A program made the translations under genes and the position numbers. Shown piece by piece: positions 1 through 8,457 of a stretch of 10,491 nt of DNA. A model generated the notes under the pieces. It was not told where the DNA came from. It saw nothing but the letters and a program-made list of their open reading frames with translations, and made no database searches. Numbering within the stretch: position 1 is the stretch's first letter; each line of letters starts with the position of its first letter. Location of the stretch: positions 1 through 10,491 of the forward strand of contig CAIKXW010000155.1 in the NCBI GenBank assembly GCA_903831485.1, read 5' to 3'. The stretch comes from an uncultured Alphaproteobacteria bacterium. GTDB taxonomy: Bacteria; Pseudomonadota; Alphaproteobacteria; Caulobacterales; Hyphomonadaceae.

Positions 1-3000
1 CAGGCTGCCGCGACGGAGGCGTTCCTTGCGGCCTTCGCCGAAGGGCGAGATCACCGGCGGCTCGGCGGCGGCGGTGAGGCGGGAAGGCGAGAGGATGCGG
101 CTGGCTGTTTCGGGCGGCGCGGTCTGGGAGAGCCAGGCTGGCAACGCCGGCGCAGCGAGCGGTTGCAGAGCTTGCGGCGCGAGCTGATCGGGAGACACGC
201 CATAGCGCTGAATCGTGCGGCCGTCCTGTTCGATCTCCGTAACGCGGCCTGACCCGGCGAGGCGCGCCATGGCGCCCTGGCAGACGGTGTACCATGACGT
301 GTCGGCGTGGCCGGCGCCTTTGGCATGGCCCGCGAAGGCGCCGCAGATGATGAGCCTGTCCTGTGCGCGGGTGAGCGCGACATAGAGCAGGCGGCGATGC
401 TCGCGCAGGTCGCGTGCTTCCTCGATGGCGCGGAGCTCGCCGCTGAGCTGCGTGTCATTGCCCTTCTTGCCGGCCCAGAGCGGAGCGCCGTCTTCCGTCA
501 CGAACAGTCCGTCGCGATCGCCGCGATGGGCGGAGCAGGTGTCGGGCAGAATGACGATTGGGGCTTCAAGGCCTTTCGCGCCGTGCGTGGTCATCACGCG
601 GACTTCGCCCTGCGGCCCGGAGAGTTCGCGCTTCACCTCGCCGCCGCGGCGCTCGATGGCGTTGAGGAAGAGCTGGATGCTGGGTGGCTGGTCGGCATCG
701 AATGCGGCGGCGCGATCGATGAGCGCTGTGACGGGCTCGCGGGCCGGGCCGCCGAAGCGGGAGAGGACCAGCTCCCAGCCGGGGCGAGGCAGGCCCTGGC
801 CGCGTTCGAGCGCGTGGGTGAGGAATTCGTAGGGCGGCGTGTGGCGGCGCCCGAGCACGTCTTCGAGAAAGGTGCGGATCGGCGTGAAGTGCGGCTCGGT
901 TGCGGCTTGCAGGGCGGGCCAGAGGTGGCCCTTGCGGGGATTGGCGAGCGCGAAGAGGTGCTCATCATCGAGCCATTTCTGTTCGCTACCAGCCATGTAG
1001 GCGCCGAAGGGGCCTTTCAGGACTTCGGCCAGCGTCAGGTCGTCCTCGGGGCAGAGGGCGAAGCGGGCGAGGTTGAGCAGATCCTGCACGGCGAGGCTGT
1101 CGAGCAGCTTGATGCGGTCGGCGCCGGCGACGGGAATGTTCTCGCGCTTGAGCGCCTGCAGGATACCGTCGAACAGGCCGCCAGTGCGGCCGCGCACAAG
1201 AATCAGGAAGTCGCCGGGTTGGGCCGGGCGTTGCTTGCCATTCTCCCAGACGGCGGCGCCGGTCTCGATCTCGTGGCGGACAAAGCGCGCGATGCGGGCG
1301 GCGAGGCGCGCCTTGGCGCTGCCCTCATTCTCCATGGCCTGCGGCGCATCCCACGGATGGGCGGGTTCTGCGTCTGCCTTTGGCTCCAGCGGCCATAGGT
1401 CGACCGAGCCGGGATGGCTGCGCCGGAACGAGGTGTGGCGCATCAGGTTGGCGGCGTCGGGCGGGTTCAGCGTGAAGGGCGAGTCCGGCGTGAAGACGCT
1501 GGTGTCGAAGACTTCGTCTACGTAGGCCAGAACTTCCGGCGCGGACCGGAATGACATGGCGAGGTCGGGCAGCTTGAAGCCGAGCTCGGCGCTTGCGGCC
1601 CGCAGGATGAATTGATGTTTCTCGATCAGGAAGTGTTCCGGGTCGGCGCCCTGGAAGGAGTAGATCGACTGCTTCTGGTCGCCGACGACGAAGAGCGTGC
1701 GGAGATGATCGCGCACGGCGCCGGCGCCAGCGAAGATGTCTTCTGTCAGGGCGCGGAGGATGCGCCACTGCGCAGGGCTGGTGTCCTGCGCTTCATCCAG
1801 GAGGATGTGGCTGATGCCGCCGTCGAGCTTCCACAGCACCCATTCGGCGGCGTAGGCGCGCGTGAGCAGGTTGGCGGTCGTCTCGATCAGGTCGTCGAAG
1901 TCGAGGCCGGCGCGGGCGCGCTTGCGATCGGCGAAGTCGGCGAACATCACATCGGCGAGGCGGAGGATGGCGGAGGAACGTTCGAACAGGCGCGCAGCGT
2001 TGAGCGCCTGCGTGATCTCCTGGATGCGCCTGATCTCGTGGCCTTCGGGCGCGTCCTTGATCTGGAAGAACAGGGCTGCGGCGGGCGCGGCCTTCAGCGC
2101 TTCCTTCGTGTAGGGGTCCTTCTTGCGCAGCTCGCCCTTTTCCGTGAATGCGATCGAGGCGTAGGCGGCAAAGCGATCAGCTGCGGGCGCGTTCGAGAGG
2201 GCATAGGCGATGGTCTCGGCGAGGCTGGCGTCGGTGGGCTTGGCTGTTGGAAGCTGGCCGAGCAACTGCTGAAGCGGCTTGCGCGGCAGGCCGGCGCCCA
2301 TGGCGTGTTCGAGAGTTTCGGCGGGGGATGCATCTGGCGCGTTCAGTCTGGCGCGCAGGGTGTCGATGGCGTGGTCGATGCCGCCCGCCCGCGCGATATA
2401 GGCCTGGATCGCGGCGCGTCGCGGAAGAAGCGCGCGAATGATGTCGAGGCCTTTGCCGCCACCAGCTTCGGCGGCGATGCGGGCGGCATCCATCAGGGCG
2501 GCGTCGCCGCGCACGACCCGGCGGCCCATCGCGCGGAAGGAGAGGTCCCAGAGGTCAGCGGCGACGGCGTCGTCCAGTTCTGTGAAGCCGGGCGGCAGGC
2601 GGGCCTCGAGGGGGAAGCGTCGCAGGACCCGGCCGCAGAAGGCGTGGATGGTCTCGATGCGCAGGCCGCCGGGTGTTTCGAGCGCCTTCGCAAACAGTTC
2701 GCGCGCGCGGCCGATGTCGTCCTGGCCGTACGCGGAGATATCGCGGCCTTCGAGTTCGGAAAGGCGCTGCGTGAGCTGGTCCGCATCCATGACACACCAG
2801 CCGCCGAGGCGGTCGAAGAGGCGGGCCTGCATCTCGCTGGCGGCCGCCTTGGTATAGGTGACGCAAAGGATCGTATCGGGCTCTGCGCCGCGCAGGAGAA
2901 GGCGCGCGACGCGGTCGATGAGAACTTTCGTCTTGCCGGAGCCGGCATTGGCTTCGACCCACGCGGAGTGATCGGGCAGGGCGGCGAGCGCCTGGCCCTG

Positions 3001-3057
3001 CTGCGCCTTTTCGTACTCCGGCCAATCCTCTCCGTTTCTGGCGTCGAGCGACGTCAT
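1..3057 (-). CDS. addA: AddA, double-strand break repair helicase-nuclease subunit, alphaproteobacterial type (C-terminus cut by window edge)
   Basis: AddA is the UvrD/Rep-family (SF1A) helicase subunit of AddAB, which unwinds and resects DNA double-strand ends before RecA loading. The frame is open for 1019 codons from 3057 to base 1 with no stop. Visible motifs: Walker A NAGSGKT (residues 37-43); motif Ia CVTYTKAAA; TIHAFC; Walker B DEAQD (421-425); motif III GDQKQS (459-464) followed by IYSFQGADP; TTHGAKGLE (823-831) of the UvrD C-terminal domain; and LLYVALTRAQDR around Y892. Family members are usually about 1150-1200 residues. The sequence ends at RRGSL, where the family normally continues into the RecB-like nuclease domain, so that domain lies outside the window. 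The start is the ATG at 3057, which overlaps the addB stop as ATGA and has a purine-rich GAGGGGGGCGAGGA stretch just upstream. No frameshift is seen. Confidence 0.96.
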   Translation of the reverse strand, partial: MTSLDARNGEDWPEYEKAQQGQALAALPDHSAWVEANAGSGKTKVLIDRVARLLLRGAEPDTILCVTYTKAAASEMQARLFDRLGGWCVMDADQLTQRLSELEGRDISAYGQDDIGRARELFAKALETPGGLRIETIHAFCGRVLRRFPLEARLPPGFTELDDAVAADLWDLSFRAMGRRVVRGDAALMDAARIAAEAGGGKGLDIIRALLPRRAAIQAYIARAGGIDHAIDTLRARLNAPDASPAETLEHAMGAGLPRKPLQQLLGQLPTAKPTDASLAETIAYALSNAPAADRFAAYASIAFTEKGELRKKDPYTKEALKAAPAAALFFQIKDAPEGHEIRRIQEITQALNAARLFERSSAILRLADVMFADFADRKRARAGLDFDDLIETTANLLTRAYAAEWVLWKLDGGISHILLDEAQDTSPAQWRILRALTEDIFAGAGAVRDHLRTLFVVGDQKQSIYSFQGADPEHFLIEKHQFILRAASAELGFKLPDLAMSFRSAPEVLAYVDEVFDTSVFTPDSPFTLNPPDAANLMRHTSFRRSHPGSVDLWPLEPKADAEPAHPWDAPQAMENEGSAKARLAARIARFVRHEIETGAAVWENGKQRPAQPGDFLILVRGRTGGLFDGILQALKRENIPVAGADRIKLLDSLAVQDLLNLARFALCPEDDLTLAEVLKGPFGAYMAGSEQKWLDDEHLFALANPRKGHLWPALQAATEPHFTPIRTFLEDVLGRRHTPPYEFLTHALERGQGLPRPGWELVLSRFGGPAREPVTALIDRAAAFDADQPPSIQLFLNAIERRGGEVKRELSGPQGEVRVMTTHGAKGLEAPIVILPDTCSAHRGDRDGLFVTEDGAPLWAGKKGNDTQLSGELRAIEEARDLREHRRLLYVALTRAQDRLIICGAFAGHAKGAGHADTSWYTVCQGAMARLAGSGRVTEIEQDGRTIQRYGVSPDQLAPQALQPLAAPALPAWLSQTAPPETASRILSPSRLTAAAEPPVISPFGEGRKERLRRGSL

Positions 3058-6000
3058 TCCTCGCCCCCCTCGTCAGCCGACCATTCGGCGCGGCGCGCGA
3101 GACGGTCATAGTCGGACACGGTCCAGATGAATTCGACGCGCGGCTTCGAGTAGTAAGGCTGTGCAGGGTTTGCATACTGGTCGATCAGCGCCTTGAGGCC
3201 TTCGAGAGCGTCCTCGGCAATCTGCGCGGTCGTGCCGTTCTTGAAGGCGAGCGGCTGGCCGTTGTCGTCCTTGGCGGTCTCGGCGCTCATCGACATGCGG
3301 AAGTAGACCAGCTCGGAGGTTGGGGCGGGGCCGATGGAGCGGCCGTCCTTGTGGAATGGCGCGCGGGCGGCGATGGCGGCTTCCAGTGCGAGTTGTGGTT
3401 CGAGGCCGCTCTCGACCTGGGCTGCCTTCTTGGGTTGGCCCGTCTTGAAGTCGATGACCGCAATCGTGCCGTCCTTCATCAGGTCGATGCGATCCGCCGT
3501 GGCCTTGAGCCTCACTGGTCCGACGGACGTGTCGAAGGTGATCTCCCCTTCTGCCTCCGTTACGAAGTCGGCCCGGCGGGGAGCGCGTTCGGCGGACCAG
3601 CGGACATAGGCCGCGCTGGCGCGAACCCAGAGGGGCATTTCGAGACGGATCAGTTCTTCTGCCGCGCCGGCTGCGTTGAGTTCTCCTTCGATCAGCGCGC
3701 CGAGCGCCTTCTCATTCTCGTCTCCTTCGAACCCCTCGATCGCGGCGTGGACGGCCGTGCCGCGCTCGCGGGCGTCGACATCTTCGCCCACGCCGCGCAG
3801 CGGCTTGAGGCGGAGGACGCGGCGGGCGTAGTCGGCATAGGGGTCGCGGATCAGAGTTACGACGCGGCTGGGCGAGAAGTTGTCGAGGGCGCGTGAGAGG
3901 ACGGGTGGCGTCGGTGCAGGCGGCTTTGCCGGCATCACCTTGCCGGGCTTGCGGAGCGCCTGCGCCCAGAGGATGGGGTCGGCGTCGGCCGCAGGTTTCA
4001 ATGTGTCATCCGCGGCTGTGCGTCCGCCCAGTCCGCCCGCCGCCAGCGTGCGCAGGCGCCAGATCCAGCGCGAGGCGACGGCGGGCTTGTCGTCGACGCG
4101 GCGGGCGCGCAGCAGGATGACTTCGGGCGCATTGGCCATCTGCGAGAAGTCGTGCGCCGAGAGGCCGATGCGTTCGTCGGGGTCGGGCAGGCCCAGGCGC
4201 TTGCGCAGGGTGCGGTTGAGAAAGGCGTCAGCGGTGGCCGCGCGTGGCCAGGCGCCTTCGTTGAGGCTGGCGAGGATCATGCGGTCGCGGCGCTGCAGGC
4301 GCGCTTCCAGCGGGCCGAAGATGGCGATGCGGGGGTGTTCGGGCGCGTCGGGGGCGGCGACCATGCGGTGCATGACGGACTCGGCGAAGTCAGGGAATGC
4401 GCCCGCTTGCATCCGGCCCATGGACGTCGAAAGCTGCGAGAGATTGTCGATGAATTGCGCCGCCATCGCGCCGGCCTTGCCGGACCAGATGCGTGCGCCT
4501 TCAACCGTCGGCGTGGCGCAGAGCGCTTCGGCGAGACGCGCGAGGGATTCGGCGGCCGCTGCACCGTCGATCAGTTCGTCGGTGAAGGGTGGGTTGGCGA
4601 GATAGTGGAGCTGGTCGAGTTCGGTAATGAGGCTCGCCGCTTCGGGCTGCGGGCGTTCGAGCGTGGCGAGGCGCTTCGCCAGCGCCTCGAGTGTCGGTGA
4701 TCGTGGTGGATCGCGCAGCGTTGCGCGTTCCATTGTGCTGACGATGGTGCGGTATGCCTCGGGGTCGCGGCCCAGCAGCACGCACTCATGCTTGAGCACG
4801 GCCAGCAGGAGAGCCGGGTCGGCGGGCCTTGCGATCCAGCGCGCGAGGATCAGGAGCAGGCTTCCCGGCGCCGTGCGTGAGAGGGGGCTGCCGGCCGAGG
4901 GGGCGATGTCGATGCCCCAGCGTTCGAGAATGGCGGCGGTCCGACGCGCGAGTGAAGCTTCTGGCGTGACGAGTGCTGCCGTCTGCCTGGGCGTCTCAAG
5001 CGTCTCGCGGAGCAGCAACGCGGCGACCAGCGCTTCCTCGCTTTCGTCTTCGGCCTCGACAAGCGAGAGGCCGTTCAACGCTTCCGTCACAAGATCGCGC
5101 GGCTGTGAGGGCGCGGCCAGTGCCGCAAGGCGTTCGTTCCAGTCACGCGTTGCGATGGCCGGCGCGAGCGCTTCGCTGATCAGGCGGCGCCGGGCGCGCT
5201 GCCGTGCGGTTTCTGCTTCGACGGGCCAGGGCTGGATGTCATGCGCATTCAGGCCGAGCGCGGCCAGCGTCGCGCCGAGCGTGTTCTGCGGGTGGCTGGC
5301 GGCGTCCGCCACATTGGCCCAGCCCTTCGCGTCGAGATCGGGATCGATGCCTGGGAAGACGATGAGTCCCAATGGCAGCTTTAGGACGGCCTGCATCAGC
5401 CGCCTCGTGGCGGCGCCTGCGCCCGTAGAGCCTGCGACGACGACAGGATGTTGCGGCGGGGTCTTCGCCCAGCGCGCGGCGATGGCTTCGGCGGCGCCGA
5501 GGCGGCGGGCCTGCGGATCGGAATAGCCGATCTCGTGCAGGTGTTGCGGCCATGCCTTCATCACGATGTCGAGGAAGTCGGCTGAGACTTGCCAATGCTG
5601 AGCGAGTTGCGGCGCGAGTTCGCCGGCGAGCAACTCAAGCTTCGTCCAATCGACGCCGCCGACGATGGAGGCCTGGTCGATCAGCGCGCCAAGCTCGTCT
5701 GCGGCGGCAAGCAGCGAGGCTGGCGGCAGGCTTTCACCATCCGCTTTCAAGCGCCATGCCTGGATCAGGCGCGCGAGCGCGCCGCGGCGTTGGGCAGGGG
5801 AAAGGGCTGGCGGCAGGTCGAGTGCGTCGGGGCCGAAGGCCGCGAGGCCATCCTCTTCCTCGATATCGCCGAGCGGGCGGATTTCCGGGGTGAGAAGCGT
5901 TCCATCCATCGCGTTGTAGAGCGAGAGGGCGAGGCCGCGCGCCGCGCGCTGGTTGGGCGTGAAGATCAGTGCGTCGGCCAGGATTTCGGGATTGTTGCGC

Positions 6001-6107
6001 GCGCCGGTTGCGGCGACGAGGCCGCGGGCAAGTTCGTCAAGGAAGGCAGAGGAGGGCGGAAGGGTGAAGACCTTTTGCCCCCCGGCAAAAAGCGAGGCGG
6101 CGCTCAC
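3054..6107 (-). CDS. addB: AddB, double-strand break repair nuclease subunit, alphaproteobacterial type
   Basis: AddB is the partner of AddA; in known AddAB enzymes it carries the second nuclease and an inactive helicase-like region. The protein has 1017 residues, normal for the alphaproteobacterial form. The N-terminus (VFTLPPSSAFLDELARGL) is typical and has no Walker A GxxxxGKT/S motif. The C-terminal PD-(D/E)XK nuclease shows GTAVHAAIE (H787), ADRID (871-875), VIDFKTG with D886 and K888, and Q905 in EPQLALEA. The four cysteines that hold an iron-sulphur cluster in Bacillus AddB are absent: the usual RCP element reads RDPYADYARR (D755), and the C-terminus has no cysteine. The start is GTG at 6107, overlapping the murU stop as GTGA; no in-frame ATG is as well placed. 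The stop overlaps the addA ATG. Identity is very likely, and nuclease activity is inferred from intact motif residues. Confidence 0.96.
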   Translation of the reverse strand: MSAASLFAGGQKVFTLPPSSAFLDELARGLVAATGARNNPEILADALIFTPNQRAARGLALSLYNAMDGTLLTPEIRPLGDIEEEDGLAAFGPDALDLPPALSPAQRRGALARLIQAWRLKADGESLPPASLLAAADELGALIDQASIVGGVDWTKLELLAGELAPQLAQHWQVSADFLDIVMKAWPQHLHEIGYSDPQARRLGAAEAIAARWAKTPPQHPVVVAGSTGAGAATRRLMQAVLKLPLGLIVFPGIDPDLDAKGWANVADAASHPQNTLGATLAALGLNAHDIQPWPVEAETARQRARRRLISEALAPAIATRDWNERLAALAAPSQPRDLVTEALNGLSLVEAEDESEEALVAALLLRETLETPRQTAALVTPEASLARRTAAILERWGIDIAPSAGSPLSRTAPGSLLLILARWIARPADPALLLAVLKHECVLLGRDPEAYRTIVSTMERATLRDPPRSPTLEALAKRLATLERPQPEAASLITELDQLHYLANPPFTDELIDGAAAAESLARLAEALCATPTVEGARIWSGKAGAMAAQFIDNLSQLSTSMGRMQAGAFPDFAESVMHRMVAAPDAPEHPRIAIFGPLEARLQRRDRMILASLNEGAWPRAATADAFLNRTLRKRLGLPDPDERIGLSAHDFSQMANAPEVILLRARRVDDKPAVASRWIWRLRTLAAGGLGGRTAADDTLKPAADADPILWAQALRKPGKVMPAKPPAPTPPVLSRALDNFSPSRVVTLIRDPYADYARRVLRLKPLRGVGEDVDARERGTAVHAAIEGFEGDENEKALGALIEGELNAAGAAEELIRLEMPLWVRASAAYVRWSAERAPRRADFVTEAEGEITFDTSVGPVRLKATADRIDLMKDGTIAVIDFKTGQPKKAAQVESGLEPQLALEAAIAARAPFHKDGRSIGPAPTSELVYFRMSMSAETAKDDNGQPLAFKNGTTAQIAEDALEGLKALIDQYANPAQPYYSKPRVEFIWTVSDYDRLARRAEWSADEGGEE

Positions 6108-6829
6108 GCGCCTGGTCCCATCAGGTTGAGTTTTGCGTCGGCTTCGTCGCGGCCGGCGGGGTCGCCGACATGCATCCAGAACGAGTTCATCACCGTCCCG
6201 AACAGCCGCCCGCGCGATGCGAAGGTGTTCCAGTAGATATTGGCGGAGAAGCGCTTTGCTTCGTAGCTGCGGAGCAACTCAGCGCGGGTGATGTGCGTGC
6301 CGGCGAAGACATAGGGCGCTGTGGCGCGGTCGCCACGGCGTTCGACCTGGCCGTCGGGCGCGAGATAGAAATCGCCGGGGCCGCGGAAGCCGAGCGTGTT
6401 TTCCATCGGCGCCAGCAGGAGCAGGGCGTCCATGCGGGCGGGATCGTAAGCGGCGGCCATGTCGCTGAAGGTGGAGTCGCCTGCGGTCGCCCAGGTAACA
6501 TCCGTGTTGATGACGAAGAAGGGATCGTCACCGAGCAGCGGTAGGGACTTGACCACGCCTCCGCCGGTTTCGAGCACTTCGTCGCGCTCGTCCGAGATGA
6601 TGATCTCGATGTCGGTGCGCTGGAGCACGTGCGCCGCCAGCATGTCCGGGAAATAGTGCACGTTGACGATGGCGCGGGTAACGCCCTGCGCGACAAGCTT
6701 ATCGAGCACGCGATCGACGAGTGTGCGGCCGCCGACCTCGATCAGCGGCTTGGGGCGCGTGTCGGTAAGCGGCTTCATGCGCGTGCCGAGACCCGCCGCG
6801 AGCAGCATGGCGGTGCTGATCCTGCTCAT
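6104..6829 (-). CDS. murU: MurU-type N-acetylmuramate alpha-1-phosphate uridylyltransferase
   Basis: This is a 241-residue sugar-1-phosphate nucleotidyltransferase. MurU transfers UMP from UTP to MurNAc alpha-1-phosphate to give UDP-MurNAc in the cytoplasmic cell-wall recycling route. The N-terminus has the nucleotide-binding signature LLAAGLGTRMKPLT followed by RPKPL (residues 9-29, K27 in PKPL). VINTDVTW contains the metal-binding aspartate D110, and a late MHVGDP segment (219-224) matches the family end. The general fold is shared with GlmU, RfbA and other nucleotidyltransferases, so the specific assignment rests mainly on amgK directly upstream. Both ends overlap neighbours by four bases. 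No Shine-Dalgarno-like sequence precedes the ATG at 6829 (the upstream bases read GGTCGCCGC), so translation probably depends on ribosomes finishing amgK. Confidence 0.88.
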   Translation of the reverse strand: MSRISTAMLLAAGLGTRMKPLTDTRPKPLIEVGGRTLVDRVLDKLVAQGVTRAIVNVHYFPDMLAAHVLQRTDIEIIISDERDEVLETGGGVVKSLPLLGDDPFFVINTDVTWATAGDSTFSDMAAAYDPARMDALLLLAPMENTLGFRGPGDFYLAPDGQVERRGDRATAPYVFAGTHITRAELLRSYEAKRFSANIYWNTFASRGRLFGTVMNSFWMHVGDPAGRDEADAKLNLMGPGA

Positions 6830-7914
6830 GCGGCGACCAGCAGATGCGGCGCCACGGCCGTTACGAAGTCGCGCATTTCGGCGAGCGCGGGGTGGCTCAG
6901 CGTGTCGTTGAGCAGGCCGCGGAGGCGCGGCTGGAATTCGTCGTAGCGGGGTTTCCTGTCGCGCGTGACGAGGCGCGCAAAGATTCCCATGATGCGCATG
7001 ACGTTCATCGCGCCCAGCACGGCGAGACGCTCGTCATACGCGGCGCGGGTGACGCCCATGCCGTCGAGATAGGCGCGGCTCGCCGCTTCGCGCGCTTCGG
7101 GCGAGACATCGCGCCGCGCATCGTGCAGCAGCATCGACATATCCCATTCGCCCCAGCCGACGACAGCGTCCTGGAAGTCGAGCAGGCCGACGCGCGCCAA
7201 ACCGCCTCTATGCGGCAGCCAGAGCAGGTTCTCGGCATGCGTGTCGCGCAGGATCAGGGCTCGGGGATAGTCTTCCGTCTTGCCGATCAGGTTCTCGCGC
7301 ACGCGTTCCCAGCGCAGGCGGGTCTGTTCGCTCATGCGCATGGCAAGGTCGCGCTGCGGCATCCATTCGACGAACAGGTCCAGGTTCGCAGACAGCGCGA
7401 GGTGGTCGTAGGTGAGCACGGGCCACTCGCCGCCGCGATAGGGCAGGACGACGGGTGGACGCGCGCGGTGGACGGCTGCCAGCGTGTCGCCGGCTGCCGT
7501 GTAGAGCGCGATCTCGTCGCCGCCGCGGCGGATGACGTCGGCGAAGAGATCGTCGCCCAGGTCTTCGAGCAGGGCGAGGCCGCGCGAGGTGTCGTAGTCG
7601 AGCAGGGCGGGCGCGGAGAGGCCGAGATTGGCGAGATGGCCGGCGACGGCGGCGAAGGCTTCGACGCGCGAGGCGGCGAGGCGCGAGACGGCGTTCCAGC
7701 CGAGGCGCAGTCGTTCGTCTTCATCCGCAGTGGGTGGGCAGGGCTGGGATTCGAGCGGCGGGGCGTCCATCAGCATGGCCGTCTCGGTCTTGCGGCGCAG
7801 CCGTTCATAGCGGCGCGTCGAGGCGTCGGCGTTGAGCGGCGTGCGCGCGGCCCCGCCCCAGCCGGCCTTGTCCAGGAATTCCTGGATTTCGCTCGAACGC
7901 AGATTGTTATTCAT
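6826..7914 (-). CDS. amgK: AmgK-type N-acetylmuramate/N-acetylglucosamine 1-kinase
   Basis: This 362-residue protein belongs to the aminoglycoside phosphotransferase (APH/choline kinase) superfamily. AmgK phosphorylates the anomeric hydroxyl of MurNAc or GlcNAc, supplying MurU with its substrate. The N-lobe has DASTRRYERL (from D30) and MLMDAPP (46-52); the hinge region is LLEDLGDDLF (E117-D118). The catalytic loop reads LRDTHAENLLWLP with D224, H226 and N229, and the metal-binding motif is LLDFQDA with D246. RDxHxxNLLWLP resembles sugar kinases of the AmgK type more than true antibiotic kinases (usually HGDLHPGN), so aminoglycoside resistance is unlikely. The start at 7914 gives an ATGA overlap with the tsaE stop. 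The frame is open further upstream to 8067, but that extension lies inside tsaE and reads as out-of-frame sequence. No ribosome binding site is visible before 7914, again suggesting coupling. Confidence 0.88.
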   Translation of the reverse strand: MNNNLRSSEIQEFLDKAGWGGAARTPLNADASTRRYERLRRKTETAMLMDAPPLESQPCPPTADEDERLRLGWNAVSRLAASRVEAFAAVAGHLANLGLSAPALLDYDTSRGLALLEDLGDDLFADVIRRGGDEIALYTAAGDTLAAVHRARPPVVLPYRGGEWPVLTYDHLALSANLDLFVEWMPQRDLAMRMSEQTRLRWERVRENLIGKTEDYPRALILRDTHAENLLWLPHRGGLARVGLLDFQDAVVGWGEWDMSMLLHDARRDVSPEAREAASRAYLDGMGVTRAAYDERLAVLGAMNVMRIMGIFARLVTRDRKPRYDEFQPRLRGLLNDTLSHPALAEMRDFVTAVAPHLLVAA

Positions 7915-8381
7915 GGGGTTGGGCGCCAGTCGCCATCGAGCCGGGAACTCCAGTCGTGAAGGTCTGCAAGCCGGGCGATTCGCCCGCCTCCGTCGAAGGA
8001 TAGCCGAACTTCCAGCCGTGCGGATGGAAGATACTGGCCCAGCCTTTCGGGCCATTCGATGAGGCAAAGCCCATCCACAGCTTCCTCCATGCCAAGCTCG
8101 CGGGCCTCACGCGGGTCATTCAGGCGGTAGAGGTCGAAATGCCAGATCGCCAGGCCGGGCGTCTGGTAGGTCTGGATCAGGGTGAAGGTCGGGCTGGGTG
8201 CTTCCGTTTCGGGGCCGGCGAGGCTGCGTATCAGCGCGCGTGCGAGCGTGGTCTTGCCGGCGCCGAGATCGCCGTGGAGCGCGATGACGTCGCCCGGGCG
8301 GGCGTGCTCGGCCAGCCGCTCGCCGAGGGCTGCGGTGTCGGCCTCGCCGGGGAGCGGCAGGGATAGGGTGCGGATCGGCAT
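7911..8381 (-). CDS. tsaE: TsaE, ATPase of the tRNA N6-threonylcarbamoyladenosine (t6A37) system
   Basis: TsaE works with TsaB and TsaD to place threonylcarbamoyl on A37 of ANN-decoding tRNAs; it binds and hydrolyses ATP and is needed for turnover of the complex. The protein has 156 residues, the usual family length. It shows a P-loop GDLGAGKTT (37-45), SPTFTLIQTY (63-72), the family hallmark HFDLYRL (81-87), ELGMEEA, and IEWPER (108-113). I chose the ATG at 8381 because the family normally begins shortly before such a TLSLPLP/GDVIALHGDLG segment. The frame extends in principle to 8489, but that would overlap the divergent gene that starts at 8458. No clear Shine-Dalgarno sequence lies before 8381, so the exact start is less certain than the identity. 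It is the first gene of the minus-strand operon. Confidence 0.94.
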   Translation of the reverse strand: MPIRTLSLPLPGEADTAALGERLAEHARPGDVIALHGDLGAGKTTLARALIRSLAGPETEAPSPTFTLIQTYQTPGLAIWHFDLYRLNDPREARELGMEEAVDGLCLIEWPERLGQYLPSARLEVRLSFDGGGRIARLADLHDWSSRLDGDWRPTP

Positions 8382-8457
8382 TTCGGGCGCTGTACCATGC
8401 CTGTTTTCGTGGAGCGACCATGCTATGACGCCCGGCATCAGGTCGAGGGACGAAGGC
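8382..8457. promoter_or_regulatory. Divergent intergenic region between tsaE and the FAD oxidoreductase
   Basis: Seventy-six bases separate two divergent starts and must carry, or lie next to, promoters for both transcripts. By eye I can point only to weak candidates. On the plus strand there is TATGAC at 8424-8429, with a T-rich TGTTTT about 16 bases upstream. On the minus strand there is CATAGCAT in the same stretch. Neither pairs with a good -35 box. GAGGGA at 8445-8450 is the probable ribosome binding site of the plus-strand gene. The role is inferred from gene layout, not from clear motifs. Confidence 0.4.

Noticed and set aside
307..1398. 363-codon plus-strand open frame opposite addA
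   Set aside because: Same antisense shadow effect; no recognisable domain, while the opposite strand encodes the UvrD C-terminal motifs.
1612..3111. 499-codon open frame on the plus strand opposite addA
   Set aside because: The product is Gly/Ala/Glu/Arg-rich low-complexity sequence with no family motif. It lies fully antisense to a gene with intact helicase motifs and is explained by the G/C bias of that gene's third positions.
6826..7914. Aminoglycoside resistance gene
   Set aside because: The superfamily fold is shared, but the RDTHAENLLWLP loop, the adjacent murU and the housekeeping operon point to a MurNAc/GlcNAc kinase.
6844..7959. 371-codon plus-strand open frame opposite amgK
   Set aside because: Antisense to a kinase gene with complete catalytic residues; its product has the composition of a reverse-complement shadow.
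7915..8067. Upstream extension of amgK to a start at 8067
   Set aside because: The added 51 residues overlap tsaE out of frame and read as Arg/Ser/Pro-rich filler. The 7914 ATG gives the same ATGA overlap as the other junctions.
8182..8457. Upstream extension of the FAD oxidoreductase frame
   Set aside because: It would run antisense through tsaE. The flavin-binding GxGxxG sits right after the 8458 start, which has a good ribosome binding site.
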